A program made the position numbers and the translations under genes. Below the pieces are notes generated by a model, which worked only from the letters and a program-made list of their open reading frames with translations, did not search any database and had not been told where the DNA came from. From JBBDMC01 sp963826055 (lineage in GTDB: Bacteria > Pseudomonadota > Alphaproteobacteria > Rhizobiales > Kaistiaceae): DNA of 64,000 nt. Position 1 is the stretch's first letter; the number at the start of each line of letters is the position of its first letter. Where the stretch lies: contig CAWGVO010000009.1 in NCBI GenBank assembly GCA_963826055.1, positions 186,001 to 250,000 of the forward strand, written 5' to 3'. Below are positions 1 to 9,758 of this stretch, piece after piece.

Positions 1-486
1 CCGATCATCCTGGTGTTCGCCTACATCCGCATGTACAACACCAGTTCCTTCCTGCCGCTGACCGGCAGCGTCACCGGCACCAACATCCTTCTCATTCTGG
101 CCTATACGGCGCTCGGCCTGCCGTACATGTACCGCGCCGTCGACACCGGCCTGCGCTCCATCGACGTGCGCACCCTGACCGAGGCGGCCACCATCCTCGG
201 CGCCAATCAGTTCACCATCATCAGCCGCGTGATCCTGCCCAACATCCTTGTGGCGGTGCTGTCGGGCGCCTTCCTGACCTTCGCCATCGTCATCGGCGAG
301 TTCACCATGGCGAGCCTGCTCAACCGTCCCGCCTTCGCCACCTACCTCCAGCGCATCGGCATGAACAAATCCTACGAGCCGGCCGCGCTTTCCATCATCG
401 CCTTCATCGTCACCTGGGTCGCCATGGGGATGATCCAGCTTGTCGCCCGCTTCGCTCCCCGCACCGCCGCCGCGCAGCGAGATTGA
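1..486 (+). CDS. ABC transporter inner-membrane permease, C-terminal part (cut by window edge)
   Basis: The reading frame is open from the first base, so the gene begins outside the window; the last 161 residues are seen. They contain several hydrophobic membrane segments and the permease EAA-type loop (TEAATILGANQFTIISRVIL, around residues 60-80 of the visible part), which docks on the ATPase. The stop is followed two bases later by the ATPase start, so the two genes form one operon. With the PotA-like ATPase next door this is probably the PotC/second-permease type subunit of an importer for polyamines, iron or phosphonates. The substrate cannot be read from this fragment. Confidence 0.85.
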   Translation, partial: PIILVFAYIRMYNTSSFLPLTGSVTGTNILLILAYTALGLPYMYRAVDTGLRSIDVRTLTEAATILGANQFTIISRVILPNILVAVLSGAFLTFAIVIGEFTMASLLNRPAFATYLQRIGMNKSYEPAALSIIAFIVTWVAMGMIQLVARFAPRTAAAQRD

Positions 487-488
487 CC

Positions 489-1574
489 ATGTCCGACGAA
501 TTTCTCCGCCTGGAAGGGATCAGCAAGAAGTTCGGCGCCAACACCGTCGTCCGCCATGTCGATCTTGCGTTCGCCAAGGGGGAGTTCGTCACCCTGCTCG
601 GACCCTCCGGCTGCGGCAAGACGACGATCCTGAGGATGGTCGCCGGCTTCGAGCGGCCGACCGCCGGCTCGATCGTCGTCGATGGCAAGGACATCACCGG
701 CCTGCCGGCCAACCAGCGCAAGATCGGCATGGTGTTCCAGTCCTACGCGCTCTTTCCCAACATGCGGGTCGCCGAAAACATCGGCTTCGGCCTCAGGGTC
801 GCCGGGTTGCCGCGCGAGCAGGCGCGCACCCGCGTCGAGGAGATGCTGAAGCTCATCGGCCTCTCCGGCTTCGGCGAGCGCTATCCGTTCGAGCTGTCCG
901 GCGGCCAGCAGCAGCGCGTCGCGCTCGCCCGCGCGATCGCCCCGAACCCGCGCATGCTGCTGCTCGACGAGCCCCTGTCGGCGCTCGACGCCAAGATTCG
1001 CGTCTCGCTGCGCGAGGAGATTCGCTCCATCCAGCGCGAGCTCGGCATCACCACGATCTTCGTCACCCACGATCAGGAGGAGGCGCTGTCGATCTCCGAT
1101 CGCATCGCGGTGATGAACGAGGGGCGGGTCGAGCAGATCGGCACGCCCTTCGAGATCTACAACTTCCCGCGCACCCGCTTCGTCGCCTCCTTCGTCGGCA
1201 CCCTCAACATCATGCAGGGGCGCATCGTCGATCCCGCCGCCGGCCGCATCAGCATCGACGATCAGGAGATCGTCGCCACCGGCGGCGTCGATGGCGCCGG
1301 GCGGGGCGATATGCGGGCCATCGCGCTCCGGCCCGAGGCGATCGTGCTAGATGGCGCCGGCGGCGACGATGGGCGCAACCGCATGCGCGGCACCGTCGAG
1401 GAGGTGAGCTTTCTCGGCGCCGTCGTGCGCGTGCGCGTTCGTTTCGCCGAGAGCGCCTTGTCGCTCGATACCTTCAACAATCCCGGCAAGCCGCCTCCGG
1501 GACGCGGCGATCGGGTCACTGTCAGCTTCGGTGCTGAGGACGTGCTGGTCCTCGACGGGGCGGCGCCGGTCTAG
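489..1574 (+). CDS. ABC importer ATP-binding protein, PotA/FbpC-like
   Basis: This is a 361-residue ATPase that powers the importer whose permease precedes it. Walker A (GPSGCGKTT) is at residues 38-46, the signature LSGGQ at 136-140, Walker B MLLLDEP at 156-162 and the switch histidine in VTHDQEEA about 30 residues later. The last ~120 residues are a TOBE-like regulatory domain, typical of the PotA/MalK/FbpC group. I chose ATG at 489, two bases after the permease stop; an in-frame TTG at 483 overlaps that stop and is less likely. The stop codon overlaps the stop of the convergent response-regulator gene in the tetranucleotide CTAG. Confidence 0.9.
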   Translation: MSDEFLRLEGISKKFGANTVVRHVDLAFAKGEFVTLLGPSGCGKTTILRMVAGFERPTAGSIVVDGKDITGLPANQRKIGMVFQSYALFPNMRVAENIGFGLRVAGLPREQARTRVEEMLKLIGLSGFGERYPFELSGGQQQRVALARAIAPNPRMLLLDEPLSALDAKIRVSLREEIRSIQRELGITTIFVTHDQEEALSISDRIAVMNEGRVEQIGTPFEIYNFPRTRFVASFVGTLNIMQGRIVDPAAGRISIDDQEIVATGGVDGAGRGDMRAIALRPEAIVLDGAGGDDGRNRMRGTVEEVSFLGAVVRVRVRFAESALSLDTFNNPGKPPPGRGDRVTVSFGAEDVLVLDGAAPV

Positions 1575-1933
1575 GCGCGCGGCGGGCCGGGGCGTGCGGC
1601 GGCAAGCGCCTTCAGGATCGACGCAACGACGACCCAATCCTCGAACGGCTTGCGTACGACGATCAGCGCATCGTCGTCCCCGGCATCGGCATAACCCGTC
1701 ACCAGCACGCACGCGGTGCCGCGCTTGGTCAGATCATCGATGACCGGCAGCGACACCTCGCCCTTCAACTGAACGTCGAGAACACAGACGTCGACCCTGA
1801 GACCCGTCTCAAGGATCTGGTGAACGCCTGCGATCGAATTGGCCAGCACCACCACCTCCGCACCGGCCGCCTCGACAATTCTTTGCAGGTCCTGCGCAAT
1901 AAGGAATTCGTCTTCGACGATGAGGACTTTCAT
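1571..1933 (-). CDS. Single-domain response regulator (CheY-like receiver)
   Basis: A 120-residue protein that is only a receiver domain. The acidic pair of VEDE lies at residues 7-9, the phosphoacceptor Asp is in CVLDVQL (D53), the switch Thr in VTGY (T79) and the conserved Lys in RKPF (K95). No output domain follows, so it should act through protein-protein contact or phosphotransfer rather than by binding DNA. ATG at 1933 starts the domain directly; the frame stays open upstream to 1987. No histidine kinase lies nearby, so the partner is unknown. The divergent neighbour is a Crp/Fnr regulator. Confidence 0.85.
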   Translation of the reverse strand: MKVLIVEDEFLIAQDLQRIVEAAGAEVVVLANSIAGVHQILETGLRVDVCVLDVQLKGEVSLPVIDDLTKRGTACVLVTGYADAGDDDALIVVRKPFEDWVVVASILKALAAARPGPPRA

Positions 1934-2117
1934 CCCCGTCAGGGGTGGTCTGGTGCCGTCCACTGATGCTGGAACCCGTTGGATCACGGGGCGGCAAGCT
2001 ACAGATCGGCCGCGCAGCGGTCCCTAACATAAGATACGATGTGTCACGGCCGCCCAAGCTATGGTGGGCGGCTGGCGCCGGCGTTCGATGGGGTGTTAGG
2101 CGCTGAAAGGGCAACGG

Positions 2118-2873
2118 ATGAAGAAGGCGATCGCGGCGCCCACCTGGCGCTATCCGTGCACCAGGTGCCCGCTGCGCGAGGTGCCGATCTTTCGCAAGAT
2201 TACGGCCGAGCAACTGCGCTTCGTCGCCGACTTCAAGTCGGGTGAACTCGCCGTCGAGCCGGGCACCACCATCATCTCCGAGGGTAGCGCCAGCGCGCAC
2301 CTTTATACGGTGCTGTCCGGTTGGGGTTTCCGCTACAAGCTGCTCGACAACGGCCGCCGTCAGATTCTGAATTTCATTCTGCCCGGCGATTTCGTCGGCC
2401 TCCAGGCGTCGCTGCTGACCGCGATGGAGCATTCGGTCGAGGCGCTGACCGACATGCTGCTCTGCGTCTTTCAGCGCGACCGTTTGTGGGAGCTCTACTC
2501 CGATCACCCGAGCCTGGCGTTCGACGTCACCTGGCTCGCCGCGCGCGAGGAGCAGGTTCTTGACGAGCACCTCCTGACCGTCGGCCAGCGCACCGCGGAA
2601 GAGCGGGCCGCCTACCTTCTGCTGTTCCTCTTTTCACGTGCCGAGAGCCGCGGTCTCGCCCGCGGCGATCGCATCGCGTTTCCGTTTACCCAGCCGCATA
2701 TCGCCGACACCCTCGGCCTCTCGCTGGTTCACACCAATCGCGTGCTGAACCGGCTGGCGCGGCGCAAGCTGATTGCCATCAAGCAGCGTCAGATGGACCT
2801 TCTCGATCGCGAACAGTTGGCCGCGGTCGCCCGCTGGACGCCCATCGAGCACCCCCAGCGCCCGCTCATCTGA
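2118..2873 (+). CDS. Crp/Fnr-family transcriptional regulator
   Basis: A 251-residue regulator with an N-terminal cyclic-nucleotide-type sensor fold (about residues 20-140, including GWGFRYKLLDNGRRQIL and PGDFVG) and a C-terminal winged helix (about 185-230, with FTQPHIADTLGLSLVHTNRVL) that resembles the Crp recognition helix. The N-terminus holds a CxxC pair (YPCTRCPL) and another Cys is in MLLCVF, but the four-cysteine set needed for an Fnr iron-sulfur cluster is not obvious. The ligand is therefore unknown. The gene stands alone between a response regulator and an ABC-2 exporter. Confidence 0.85.
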   Translation: MKKAIAAPTWRYPCTRCPLREVPIFRKITAEQLRFVADFKSGELAVEPGTTIISEGSASAHLYTVLSGWGFRYKLLDNGRRQILNFILPGDFVGLQASLLTAMEHSVEALTDMLLCVFQRDRLWELYSDHPSLAFDVTWLAAREEQVLDEHLLTVGQRTAEERAAYLLLFLFSRAESRGLARGDRIAFPFTQPHIADTLGLSLVHTNRVLNRLARRKLIAIKQRQMDLLDREQLAAVARWTPIEHPQRPLI

Positions 2874-2989
2874 CCCTGCGAAAGCCCACGGTCCGTGCGA
2901 CCTTCGCGGGTCGGAGCGTCGTCGTTTACCGGCCCTCAACCTCGCCGCTATAGCGGTTTGGGGTTAGGGTGCCGCTGGACGAGCTTTCC

Positions 2990-3738
<749 letters not shown>

Positions 3739-3742
<4 letters not shown>

Positions 3743-5292
3743 GCCGGCCGGCCTCGGTCGCCTGGCTCGCCCGCCACGAATTGCGCCTCGCCTGGCGCGA
3801 CTGGCAGAGTCTGATGACCGCCGGCCGCCGCCGCAGTCTGCCGCGGACGCTTCTGGTCCTCGCCATCATCGCCGTCATCCTGCACCTGCCCGCCTTTGCC
3901 ATCGTCGGCGACTTCGCCGGCGAAGGCCGGCACCCCGACGCGGGACAGTTGGCCACCGTGTCCGTCGTCGTGCTCCTCTATTTCTCGCTGCTGCTCAGCC
4001 AGGCGATGGAGTCCGTCACCCGGACGCTCTATTCGCGCGGCGACCTCGATCTCGTCCTGTCGTCGCCGGTGAGGCCGCGCCCGCTGTTCGCCGTGCGCAT
4101 CGCCGCCAACGCCGTGCTCATCGCGATCGTGGGGTTGTTCCTGGCCTCGCCGTTCATCGACGTGCTGACCCTGTCCGGCGGCCCGCGCTGGCTCGCGGGC
4201 TTCGGCGTGGCGATCGCGCTCGCGGTGCTCGCCGCGGCTTTGTCGGTCGCCATTACCATCGGCCTGTTCAGGCTGCTCGGGCCCCGCCGCACCCGGCTTG
4301 CCGCCCAGGTCGTCGCGGCCGTCATCGGTGCCGCCTTCGCCATCGGCATCCAGGTCGCGGCAATCCTCAACTACGGCCAGATGGCCCGCGGTGGCCTCGG
4401 CGTGCCGCCGGAGGTCGTGGCGCGTCTGCCGGGCGAGGCGAGCCCCGTTTGGTGGCCGGCCCGCGCGCTCCTCGGCGACTGGGCGGCGCTCGCGCTGACC
4501 ATTGCGCTCGCCGTCGTCGTCCTCGCCGTGGTCATGTTTGCTTTCGCCCCGCGTCTCGGCGAGCATGCCCTTGCCGCCAACGATCTGGGTGCACCGCGCC
4601 AGGCGCGCCGCCAGCGCCCGGCACGGTTCGCCGTCCAGTCGCCGCGCTGGGCGCTTCGCCGCAAGGAGTGGATCCTGCTCAGGCGCGATCCTTGGCTGGT
4701 GTCGCAGACGCTGACGCAGCTTCTCTATCTCATCCCCCCCGCGCTGCTCCTGTCGCACAGCTTCGGCAACACCGCCGGCGCCATGGTCGTCGTCACCATG
4801 GTGCTCGTCACCGTCGGCGGCCAGCTCGGCGGCGCGCTCGCCTGGCTCGCCATTTCCGGGGAGGACGCGCCCGATCTCGTCGCCACCGCGCCGCTCGCCG
4901 GCGCCGCCGTCGTGCGCGCCAAGGTCGAGGCGGTGATGGCCGCGGTCGCCCTGACGCTCGGGCCGCTGGTGGTCGCCTTCGCCCTGTTCTCGCCGTATCA
5001 CGCCATCTTCGCCGCCGCCGGCATCCTGATCGCCTCGGCGTCGACGGTTCAGATCCAGCTCTGGTTCCGCGCCCAGGCGCGCCGCAGCAATTTCCGTCGT
5101 CGCCACACCTCCTCGCGGCTGGCGACGTTTGCCGAGGCGATGACGTCCTTCTCGTGGGCGGCCGCCGTCGGCCTCGCCGCCGTCGGCACGTGGGTGGCGG
5201 GCCTGAGCGCCGTCACCGCGCTCCTCATTCTTCTGGGCGCCCGCGCCGTCAGCCCGCGCAAGGCGCTCGCCTCCGCGTCCGCCGTGATGTGA
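3739..5292 (+). CDS. ABC exporter membrane subunit
   Basis: A 517-residue integral membrane protein with about ten or more hydrophobic segments in two clusters (roughly residues 35-210 and 240-510). A basic cytoplasmic stretch rich in Arg lies near residues 285-320. It overlaps the preceding ATPase by four bases, so the two form a two-gene exporter. Large permeases of this shape occur in uncharacterised ABC-2 type exporters of alphaproteobacteria. I see no family signature that gives the substrate. Confidence 0.8.
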
Positions 5293-5491
5293 GCCTCGGG
5301 CCCATCCCTGGTTGCCGGCCCGCCGGGCGCGTGCAGGATCCCCAAAACAGCAATGAGACATCGCGCCGCGCGGCCAATTGACACGTCCGCGCTCGCAGCC
5401 GATAGTCGGTGATCCCCGGCCACCACACCACGGCTGGTAGGGGATTCTTTTTTTGCCGAAATCACCAAAACGAGCTTGCGGGAGGAGACTG

Positions 5492-7444
5492 ATGAAATCG
5501 TCCGGACCGAAACCCGACCGTCGTCAATTCTTGGGCGGCGTCGCCGCTGGCGGCGTCACCCTGGGGTTGAGTGGAAGTGCAAAGGCCAAGGCGGCCGCCG
5601 ACGCCGCGCCGGCCCAGCCGCGTAGTGTGCTTCCGCCACCGAACCTGATAGCGGAGAACGAGACGCCGCCGGAGGAGCCAAAGCTCACATTCGGCCGCGC
5701 CGGTTCCGACTTCATGACCGACGTCATCAAGACGCTGGGCATCAAGTATTTGCCGGCCAACCCCGGTTCCAGCTTCCGCGGCCAGCAGGAATCGATCGTC
5801 AACTACGGCAAGAACGTCGACCCCGAATTCCTCACCTGCACCCACGAGGAAATCTCGGTGTCGATGTCCCATGGCTACTACAAGGTTGCCGGCAAGCCGC
5901 TGCTGGTCATGGTGCACGGCACCGTCGGCCTCCAGCACGCTTCGATGGCCATCTACAATGCCTTCGTCGACCGCGTGCCGGTCATCATGCTCGCGGGCAA
6001 CGGCCTCGATGCCAACACCCGCCGGCCGGGCGTCGAATGGCGGCACACGGTTGAGGACGCCGCCGTCATCGTCCGCGACTTCACCAAGTACGACGACAAC
6101 CCTGTCTCGTTGCAGCACTTCGCCGAGTCGATGGTGCGTGCCTATCGCGTGGCAACCGCGGTGCCGATGGCCCCGGTAATTCTCTCTCTCGACGGCGACC
6201 TCCAGGAAGAAGAGCTCCACCCGGCTGAAGAGGCCAAGCTCGTCATTCCCGAGTTGACCATGGACAGGCCACCTTCGGGCGACGAGGGCTCGCTGCGCGA
6301 GCTGGCCAAGATGCTGGTGGCGGCGGAGAACCCGCTGATTATCGCCGACGCCTATGCGCGTACGCCTCAGGGCATGCCGATGCTCATCGAGCTTGCCGAG
6401 CTTCTCCAGGCGCCGGTGGCCGATTTGGGCAGCCGGCTGAACTTCCCCAACACCCATCCGCTCAACCAGTCGGGGAGCCGCGGCTCCCTCGTGCGCAAGG
6501 CCGACCTCGTCTTGATGCTGGAGCCGCGCGATGTGTGGGCCCAGGAGAACAACCTGCAGGATATTCCCGGCCGGCCGTGGCACCACACCTTCCCGAAGAC
6601 GGCCAAGATGGTGACGATCAGCACCCAAAGACTGCTGATTCGTCCGAACTATCAGGAAATGGAGCGTTACCAGTCGGTCGATATCTCGATCACCGGCGAT
6701 CCCGAGGCCAGCATGCCGGCGCTGATCGAGTACGTGAAGGCGGAACTCAGCGACGAGCGCAAACGTCAGCTCGGCGAGCGCGGTGCCAAGTTCGTTGACG
6801 CTTTCCACAAGGCACGCAAGCGCCGTCTTGCCGCCGTCGCCAACACCTGGGATCTGAGCCCGATCAGCCCCGCGCGTGTGTCCCTGGAGCTATGGGACCA
6901 GATCAAGGGCGAGGACTGGGCCCTTGTCGGCGGGGGGCGTGGAATGGCCGACGCGTTGTGGGAGATCGACAAGCACTACCAGCACATGGGCGGCTCCGGC
7001 GCCGCCGGCGTCGGCTACGGCGGCGGCGCGGCAGTCGGCGGCGCTCTTGCCCACCGTGACGAGGGTCGCCTGGCGATCAATCACCAGAACGACGGCGACC
7101 TGATGTATGGACCCGGTTCGCTGTGGACCGCGGCCCATCACCGGATCCCGATGCTGACGGTGATGTTCAACAACCGCGCCTATCACCAGGAGGTCATGCA
7201 CCTCCAGCGGATCGCCAATCGCCTCGGTCGCAGCCCCGACACCTACGGAGTTGGCACCACCATCACCAACCCCGACATCGACTTCGCCAAGCTGGCGCAG
7301 TCCATGGGCTGGTACGCGCAAGGTCCGATCACCGATCCGGGCGATCTCCGTGACGCGATCAAGAAAGCGCTCGCGGTTGTCAAGGGTGGCGAGCCGGCTC
7401 TGCTCGACGTCATCCAGCAGCCGCGTGCCCCGGTGCTGTCATAG
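5492..7444 (+). CDS. Tat-exported thiamine-diphosphate-dependent enzyme (acetolactate synthase-like)
   Basis: A 650-residue enzyme of the acetolactate synthase/pyruvate oxidase/benzoylformate decarboxylase superfamily. The N-terminus carries a twin-arginine signal: DRRQFLGG with the Arg pair at residues 10-11, then a hydrophobic Gly/Ala-rich stretch ending near 35. The TPP-activating glutamate is in CTHEEISVS (E119/E120). The cofactor motif runs from NDGDLMYG to VMFNN, about residues 532-560. ATG at 5492 follows a clear GGAGGAG; the frame is open back to a TTG at 5453. Export of a folded, TPP-loaded enzyme would explain the Tat signal. The next gene is an exported cytochrome c, a plausible electron acceptor. 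The substrate is unknown. Confidence 0.85.
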   Translation: MKSSGPKPDRRQFLGGVAAGGVTLGLSGSAKAKAAADAAPAQPRSVLPPPNLIAENETPPEEPKLTFGRAGSDFMTDVIKTLGIKYLPANPGSSFRGQQESIVNYGKNVDPEFLTCTHEEISVSMSHGYYKVAGKPLLVMVHGTVGLQHASMAIYNAFVDRVPVIMLAGNGLDANTRRPGVEWRHTVEDAAVIVRDFTKYDDNPVSLQHFAESMVRAYRVATAVPMAPVILSLDGDLQEEELHPAEEAKLVIPELTMDRPPSGDEGSLRELAKMLVAAENPLIIADAYARTPQGMPMLIELAELLQAPVADLGSRLNFPNTHPLNQSGSRGSLVRKADLVLMLEPRDVWAQENNLQDIPGRPWHHTFPKTAKMVTISTQRLLIRPNYQEMERYQSVDISITGDPEASMPALIEYVKAELSDERKRQLGERGAKFVDAFHKARKRRLAAVANTWDLSPISPARVSLELWDQIKGEDWALVGGGRGMADALWEIDKHYQHMGGSGAAGVGYGGGAAVGGALAHRDEGRLAINHQNDGDLMYGPGSLWTAAHHRIPMLTVMFNNRAYHQEVMHLQRIANRLGRSPDTYGVGTTITNPDIDFAKLAQSMGWYAQGPITDPGDLRDAIKKALAVVKGGEPALLDVIQQPRAPVLS

Positions 7445-7457
7445 TTCGAATCCCGGC

Positions 7458-7481
7458 GGGTCGGCCTTCGTTGGCCGACCC
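7458..7481 (+). promoter_or_regulatory. Perfect hairpin between the TPP enzyme and cytochrome c genes
   Basis: GGGTCGGCC (7458-7466) pairs perfectly with GGCCGACCC (7473-7481) around a TTCGTT loop. It sits in the 70-base gap between the two genes and lacks a long T run. It could be a partial attenuator or an mRNA stabiliser that tunes the ratio of enzyme to cytochrome. The role is inferred from position only. Confidence 0.5.
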
Positions 7482-7514
7482 GGTTCCTGTTTCGCGAACC
7501 AGAGGTGAAAGACA

Positions 7515-7901
7515 ATGCAGAGAGTGATCAACAGAACCGGGATTCTTGCCTTGGCCGTCGGTGCAGTGTTGACGTGGCCGGCCGTCGGCTCCGCCCAGGA
7601 CGCCGCACCTGCCGGCGACGCCCACAGGGGCATGCAGCTGTTCGAGCAGCATGGCTGCTACACCTGCCATGGCTATTCCGGCCAGGGCGGCGCCGGGACC
7701 GGGCCGCGGCTTTCCAACCCGGTGCTGCCGTACGAGGCGGTCCACGAGCAGTTGCGCCACCCGCGCGATGCCATGCCTCCCTACCAGGAGACGGTCGTGC
7801 CAGACCAGGATGTGGCAGACATTTACGCGTACCTGAAGTCAGTGCCCGAGCCGCAGAAGGCGGCGGATATCCCGCTCATCGAGAAGTATCTGAGCAACTG
7901 A
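7515..7901 (+). CDS. Exported class I monohaem cytochrome c
   Basis: A 128-residue protein with a Sec signal peptide (residues 1-27; likely cleavage after VGSAQ) and one haem-attachment motif CYTCH at 48-52. A Met in AMPPY (M87) is the likely distal haem ligand. It belongs to the small soluble cytochrome c group, so it should be a periplasmic electron carrier. It lies 70 bases after the Tat-exported TPP enzyme on the same strand, separated by a hairpin, and a terminator-like hairpin follows. This suggests that it accepts electrons from that enzyme. Confidence 0.88.
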   Translation: MQRVINRTGILALAVGAVLTWPAVGSAQDAAPAGDAHRGMQLFEQHGCYTCHGYSGQGGAGTGPRLSNPVLPYEAVHEQLRHPRDAMPPYQETVVPDQDVADIYAYLKSVPEPQKAADIPLIEKYLSN

Positions 7902-7935
7902 CGGGCCGCCGCCCGAAGCCGCTTGCCCACCATGC

Positions 7936-7972
7936 GCGGCGGGGCCTTCCGGGGCTCCGCCGCTTCTCGTTT
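7936..7972 (+). terminator. Terminator-like hairpin after cytochrome c
   Basis: GCGGCGGGGCC (7936-7946) pairs with GGCTCCGCCGC (7953-7963), with one G-U pair, followed by a T-rich stretch (TTCTCGTTT). It lies about 35 bases after the cytochrome stop and before a convergent gene, as expected for an intrinsic terminator. The T run is interrupted. Confidence 0.55.
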
Positions 7973-7991
7973 CTATGAAGGGTAACGGCGC

Positions 7992-8276
7992 CTACCGCCG
8001 TTCGTCGCCGTCGATCACCCGGTAGTCGGTCTCGATCGTGCGCGTGTCGTTTGCCGGCGCGCCGCCGCGCTCCCGCGCCTCGGCCATCAGCTTGTTGAGC
8101 CGCCAGCGGCCGATGGCGAGCGCGATCGCCACCACCGGCAGGAGGATCAGCGCCAGCCCCAGCGACAGCACCACCAGCGCGATCACCAGTGCAATCGCCA
8201 GCGCCGCCCCGACGAACAGGCCGAGGCGGGAACGCCAGCCACCGTTGCTGAACTGGATCTGGCGATAATAGACCAT
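7992..8276 (-). CDS. Small membrane protein of unknown function
   Basis: A 94-residue protein. Residues 18-55 are strongly hydrophobic, enough for two membrane helices, followed by a basic turn (RWRLNKL) and a charged C-terminal tail of about 35 residues (ending VIDGDERR) that should face the cytoplasm. I chose ATG at 8276 because the protein before it in the open frame looks non-coding. It is convergent with the cytochrome gene and divergent from the DedA gene. No named family is recognised. Confidence 0.6.
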   Translation of the reverse strand: MVYYRQIQFSNGGWRSRLGLFVGAALAIALVIALVVLSLGLALILLPVVAIALAIGRWRLNKLMAEARERGGAPANDTRTIETDYRVIDGDERR

Positions 8277-8423
8277 CGTTCGATACCTCCGCCCCGGCAT
8301 ATGTGGCCCTGCCTGCTCCTTGGCAAGCCGTGGGAGGCGCTCCGCCACCGGCCGGAATGCCCTCGCATCCCTCGGGCAGTGTGCTAAACCGTCGCGTTCC
8401 CGCGGCGAAGCAACCCCGATTCC

Positions 8424-8990
8424 ATGCCCGGCCTCGACTCGATCGTCAGCATCCTCCAGGCTCACGGGCTGTTCATCCTCTTGCCGCTTGCCATCGTCGA
8501 GGGCCCGATCGTCACGGTGATCGGGGCGTTTCTGGCGAGCCAGGGCTATCTCAGCCTGATAGCGGTCTATCTCATCGTCGTGGCGGCCGATCTCATCGGT
8601 GACGGGCTGTTCTACGCTGTCGGGCGGTACGGCAAGGGCCTGTTCCTCGACCGCTGGGGCCACTATGTCGGCGTGACGCAGGAGCGGCTGATCCGCCTCG
8701 AGCATCACTTCGACCATCACGGCGGCAAGACCCTGCTGGTCGCCAAGGCCACCCATTCGCTGGGCTTCGCCGTTCTGCTGGCGGCCGGCGCCTCGCGCAT
8801 GCAGTTCGGCCCGTTCATCTGGTACAACGTCCTCGGGACGCTGCCAAAAAGCCTGTTTTTTCTTTTAGTCGGCTATCTGCTCGGCTATGCCTACCTCCAG
8901 ATCGACTCGTATATTGTCGGCTATTCGTTGCTTGTGGTGGCCCTTGCCGCAATCGCGTTGTTCTACTGGCTCACGCGCAAGAAGGATTGA
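8424..8990 (+). CDS. DedA/SNARE-associated family membrane protein
   Basis: A 188-residue polytopic membrane protein. It matches the DedA family in length and pattern: an early VEGPIVTVIGAFLASQG re-entrant-like segment (about residues 25-41), a central soluble-looking stretch with FDHHGGKTLLVAKATH (about 95-112), and hydrophobic helices to the end. DedA proteins are undecaprenyl-phosphate or lipid transporters/flippases. The gene leads a run with two glycosyltransferases (gap of 3 bases to the first), so a role in recycling lipid carrier for sugar transfer is reasonable but inferred. Confidence 0.75.
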   Translation: MPGLDSIVSILQAHGLFILLPLAIVEGPIVTVIGAFLASQGYLSLIAVYLIVVAADLIGDGLFYAVGRYGKGLFLDRWGHYVGVTQERLIRLEHHFDHHGGKTLLVAKATHSLGFAVLLAAGASRMQFGPFIWYNVLGTLPKSLFFLLVGYLLGYAYLQIDSYIVGYSLLVVALAAIALFYWLTRKKD

Positions 8991-8993
8991 AGA

Positions 8994-9734
8994 ATGACCG
9001 CCCGTGACACCGCCCCCGCTTCCGGCTTCGTGTCGTGCGTGATCCCCGCCTACAACGAGGCGGAGCGTATCGGTCGTGTGCTGAGCGCCGTCGTCGGCCA
9101 TCCCCTCGTAAGCGAGATTCTCGTCGTCGATGACGGCTCGACCGACGACACCGCGGCCCGCGTCGCCGGCATCGAGGGCGTCCGCCTCATCTCGCGCGGC
9201 ATCAACGGTGGCAAGTGCCGCGCCCTTCGCGCCGGCATCGAGGCGGCCACCGGCCCGCTCATCATGCTGCTTGACGCCGATCTGGTCGGCCTCACCCAGC
9301 GCCACGTCACCAGCCTCATTCGCCCGGTCATGCTCGACCAGGCCGATATCGCCGTAAGCCTGCGCGAGAACGCGCCGGCGGCTTGGCACCTGATCGGCCT
9401 CGACTACATCTCCGGCGAGCGTGTGTTTCACAAGCACCTGCTCGACGGCCACTACGATGAGATCGATACGCTGCCTCGCTTCGGCTTCGAGGTCTTCCTC
9501 AACGAGCTGTGCATCGGCCGGCGCGACCGCGTCGCCGTCGTCGACTGGAAAGACGTCGAGAGCCCGCCCAAGTCTCGCAAGTACGGTCTGTTGAGCGGCG
9601 CCTGGGGCGACGTCCGCATGATCATGGATCTCATCACGGCCCTCTCGCCGCTCCGCCTGGCGCGGCAGATTCCGGCGCTGCTCCGGCTGCGTATCGGGCC
9701 GCCGGCCAAGGTCGGCGCGGCGATCTTTCACTGA
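8994..9734 (+). CDS. Family 2 glycosyltransferase
   Basis: A 246-residue GT-A fold glycosyltransferase. The nucleotide-binding start VIPAYNEAERIGRVL is at about residues 17-31, VVDDGSTDDT follows about 20 residues later, and the metal-binding DxD is LLDADLVG near residue 95. There is no clear membrane segment. It starts three bases after the DedA stop, so the two are co-transcribed. It probably transfers a sugar from a nucleotide donor onto a lipid or glycan; neither donor nor acceptor is evident. Confidence 0.85.
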   Translation: MTARDTAPASGFVSCVIPAYNEAERIGRVLSAVVGHPLVSEILVVDDGSTDDTAARVAGIEGVRLISRGINGGKCRALRAGIEAATGPLIMLLDADLVGLTQRHVTSLIRPVMLDQADIAVSLRENAPAAWHLIGLDYISGERVFHKHLLDGHYDEIDTLPRFGFEVFLNELCIGRRDRVAVVDWKDVESPPKSRKYGLLSGAWGDVRMIMDLITALSPLRLARQIPALLRLRIGPPAKVGAAIFH

Positions 9735-9758
9735 GATCCGGCGAAGGCCGGGTTCGTC

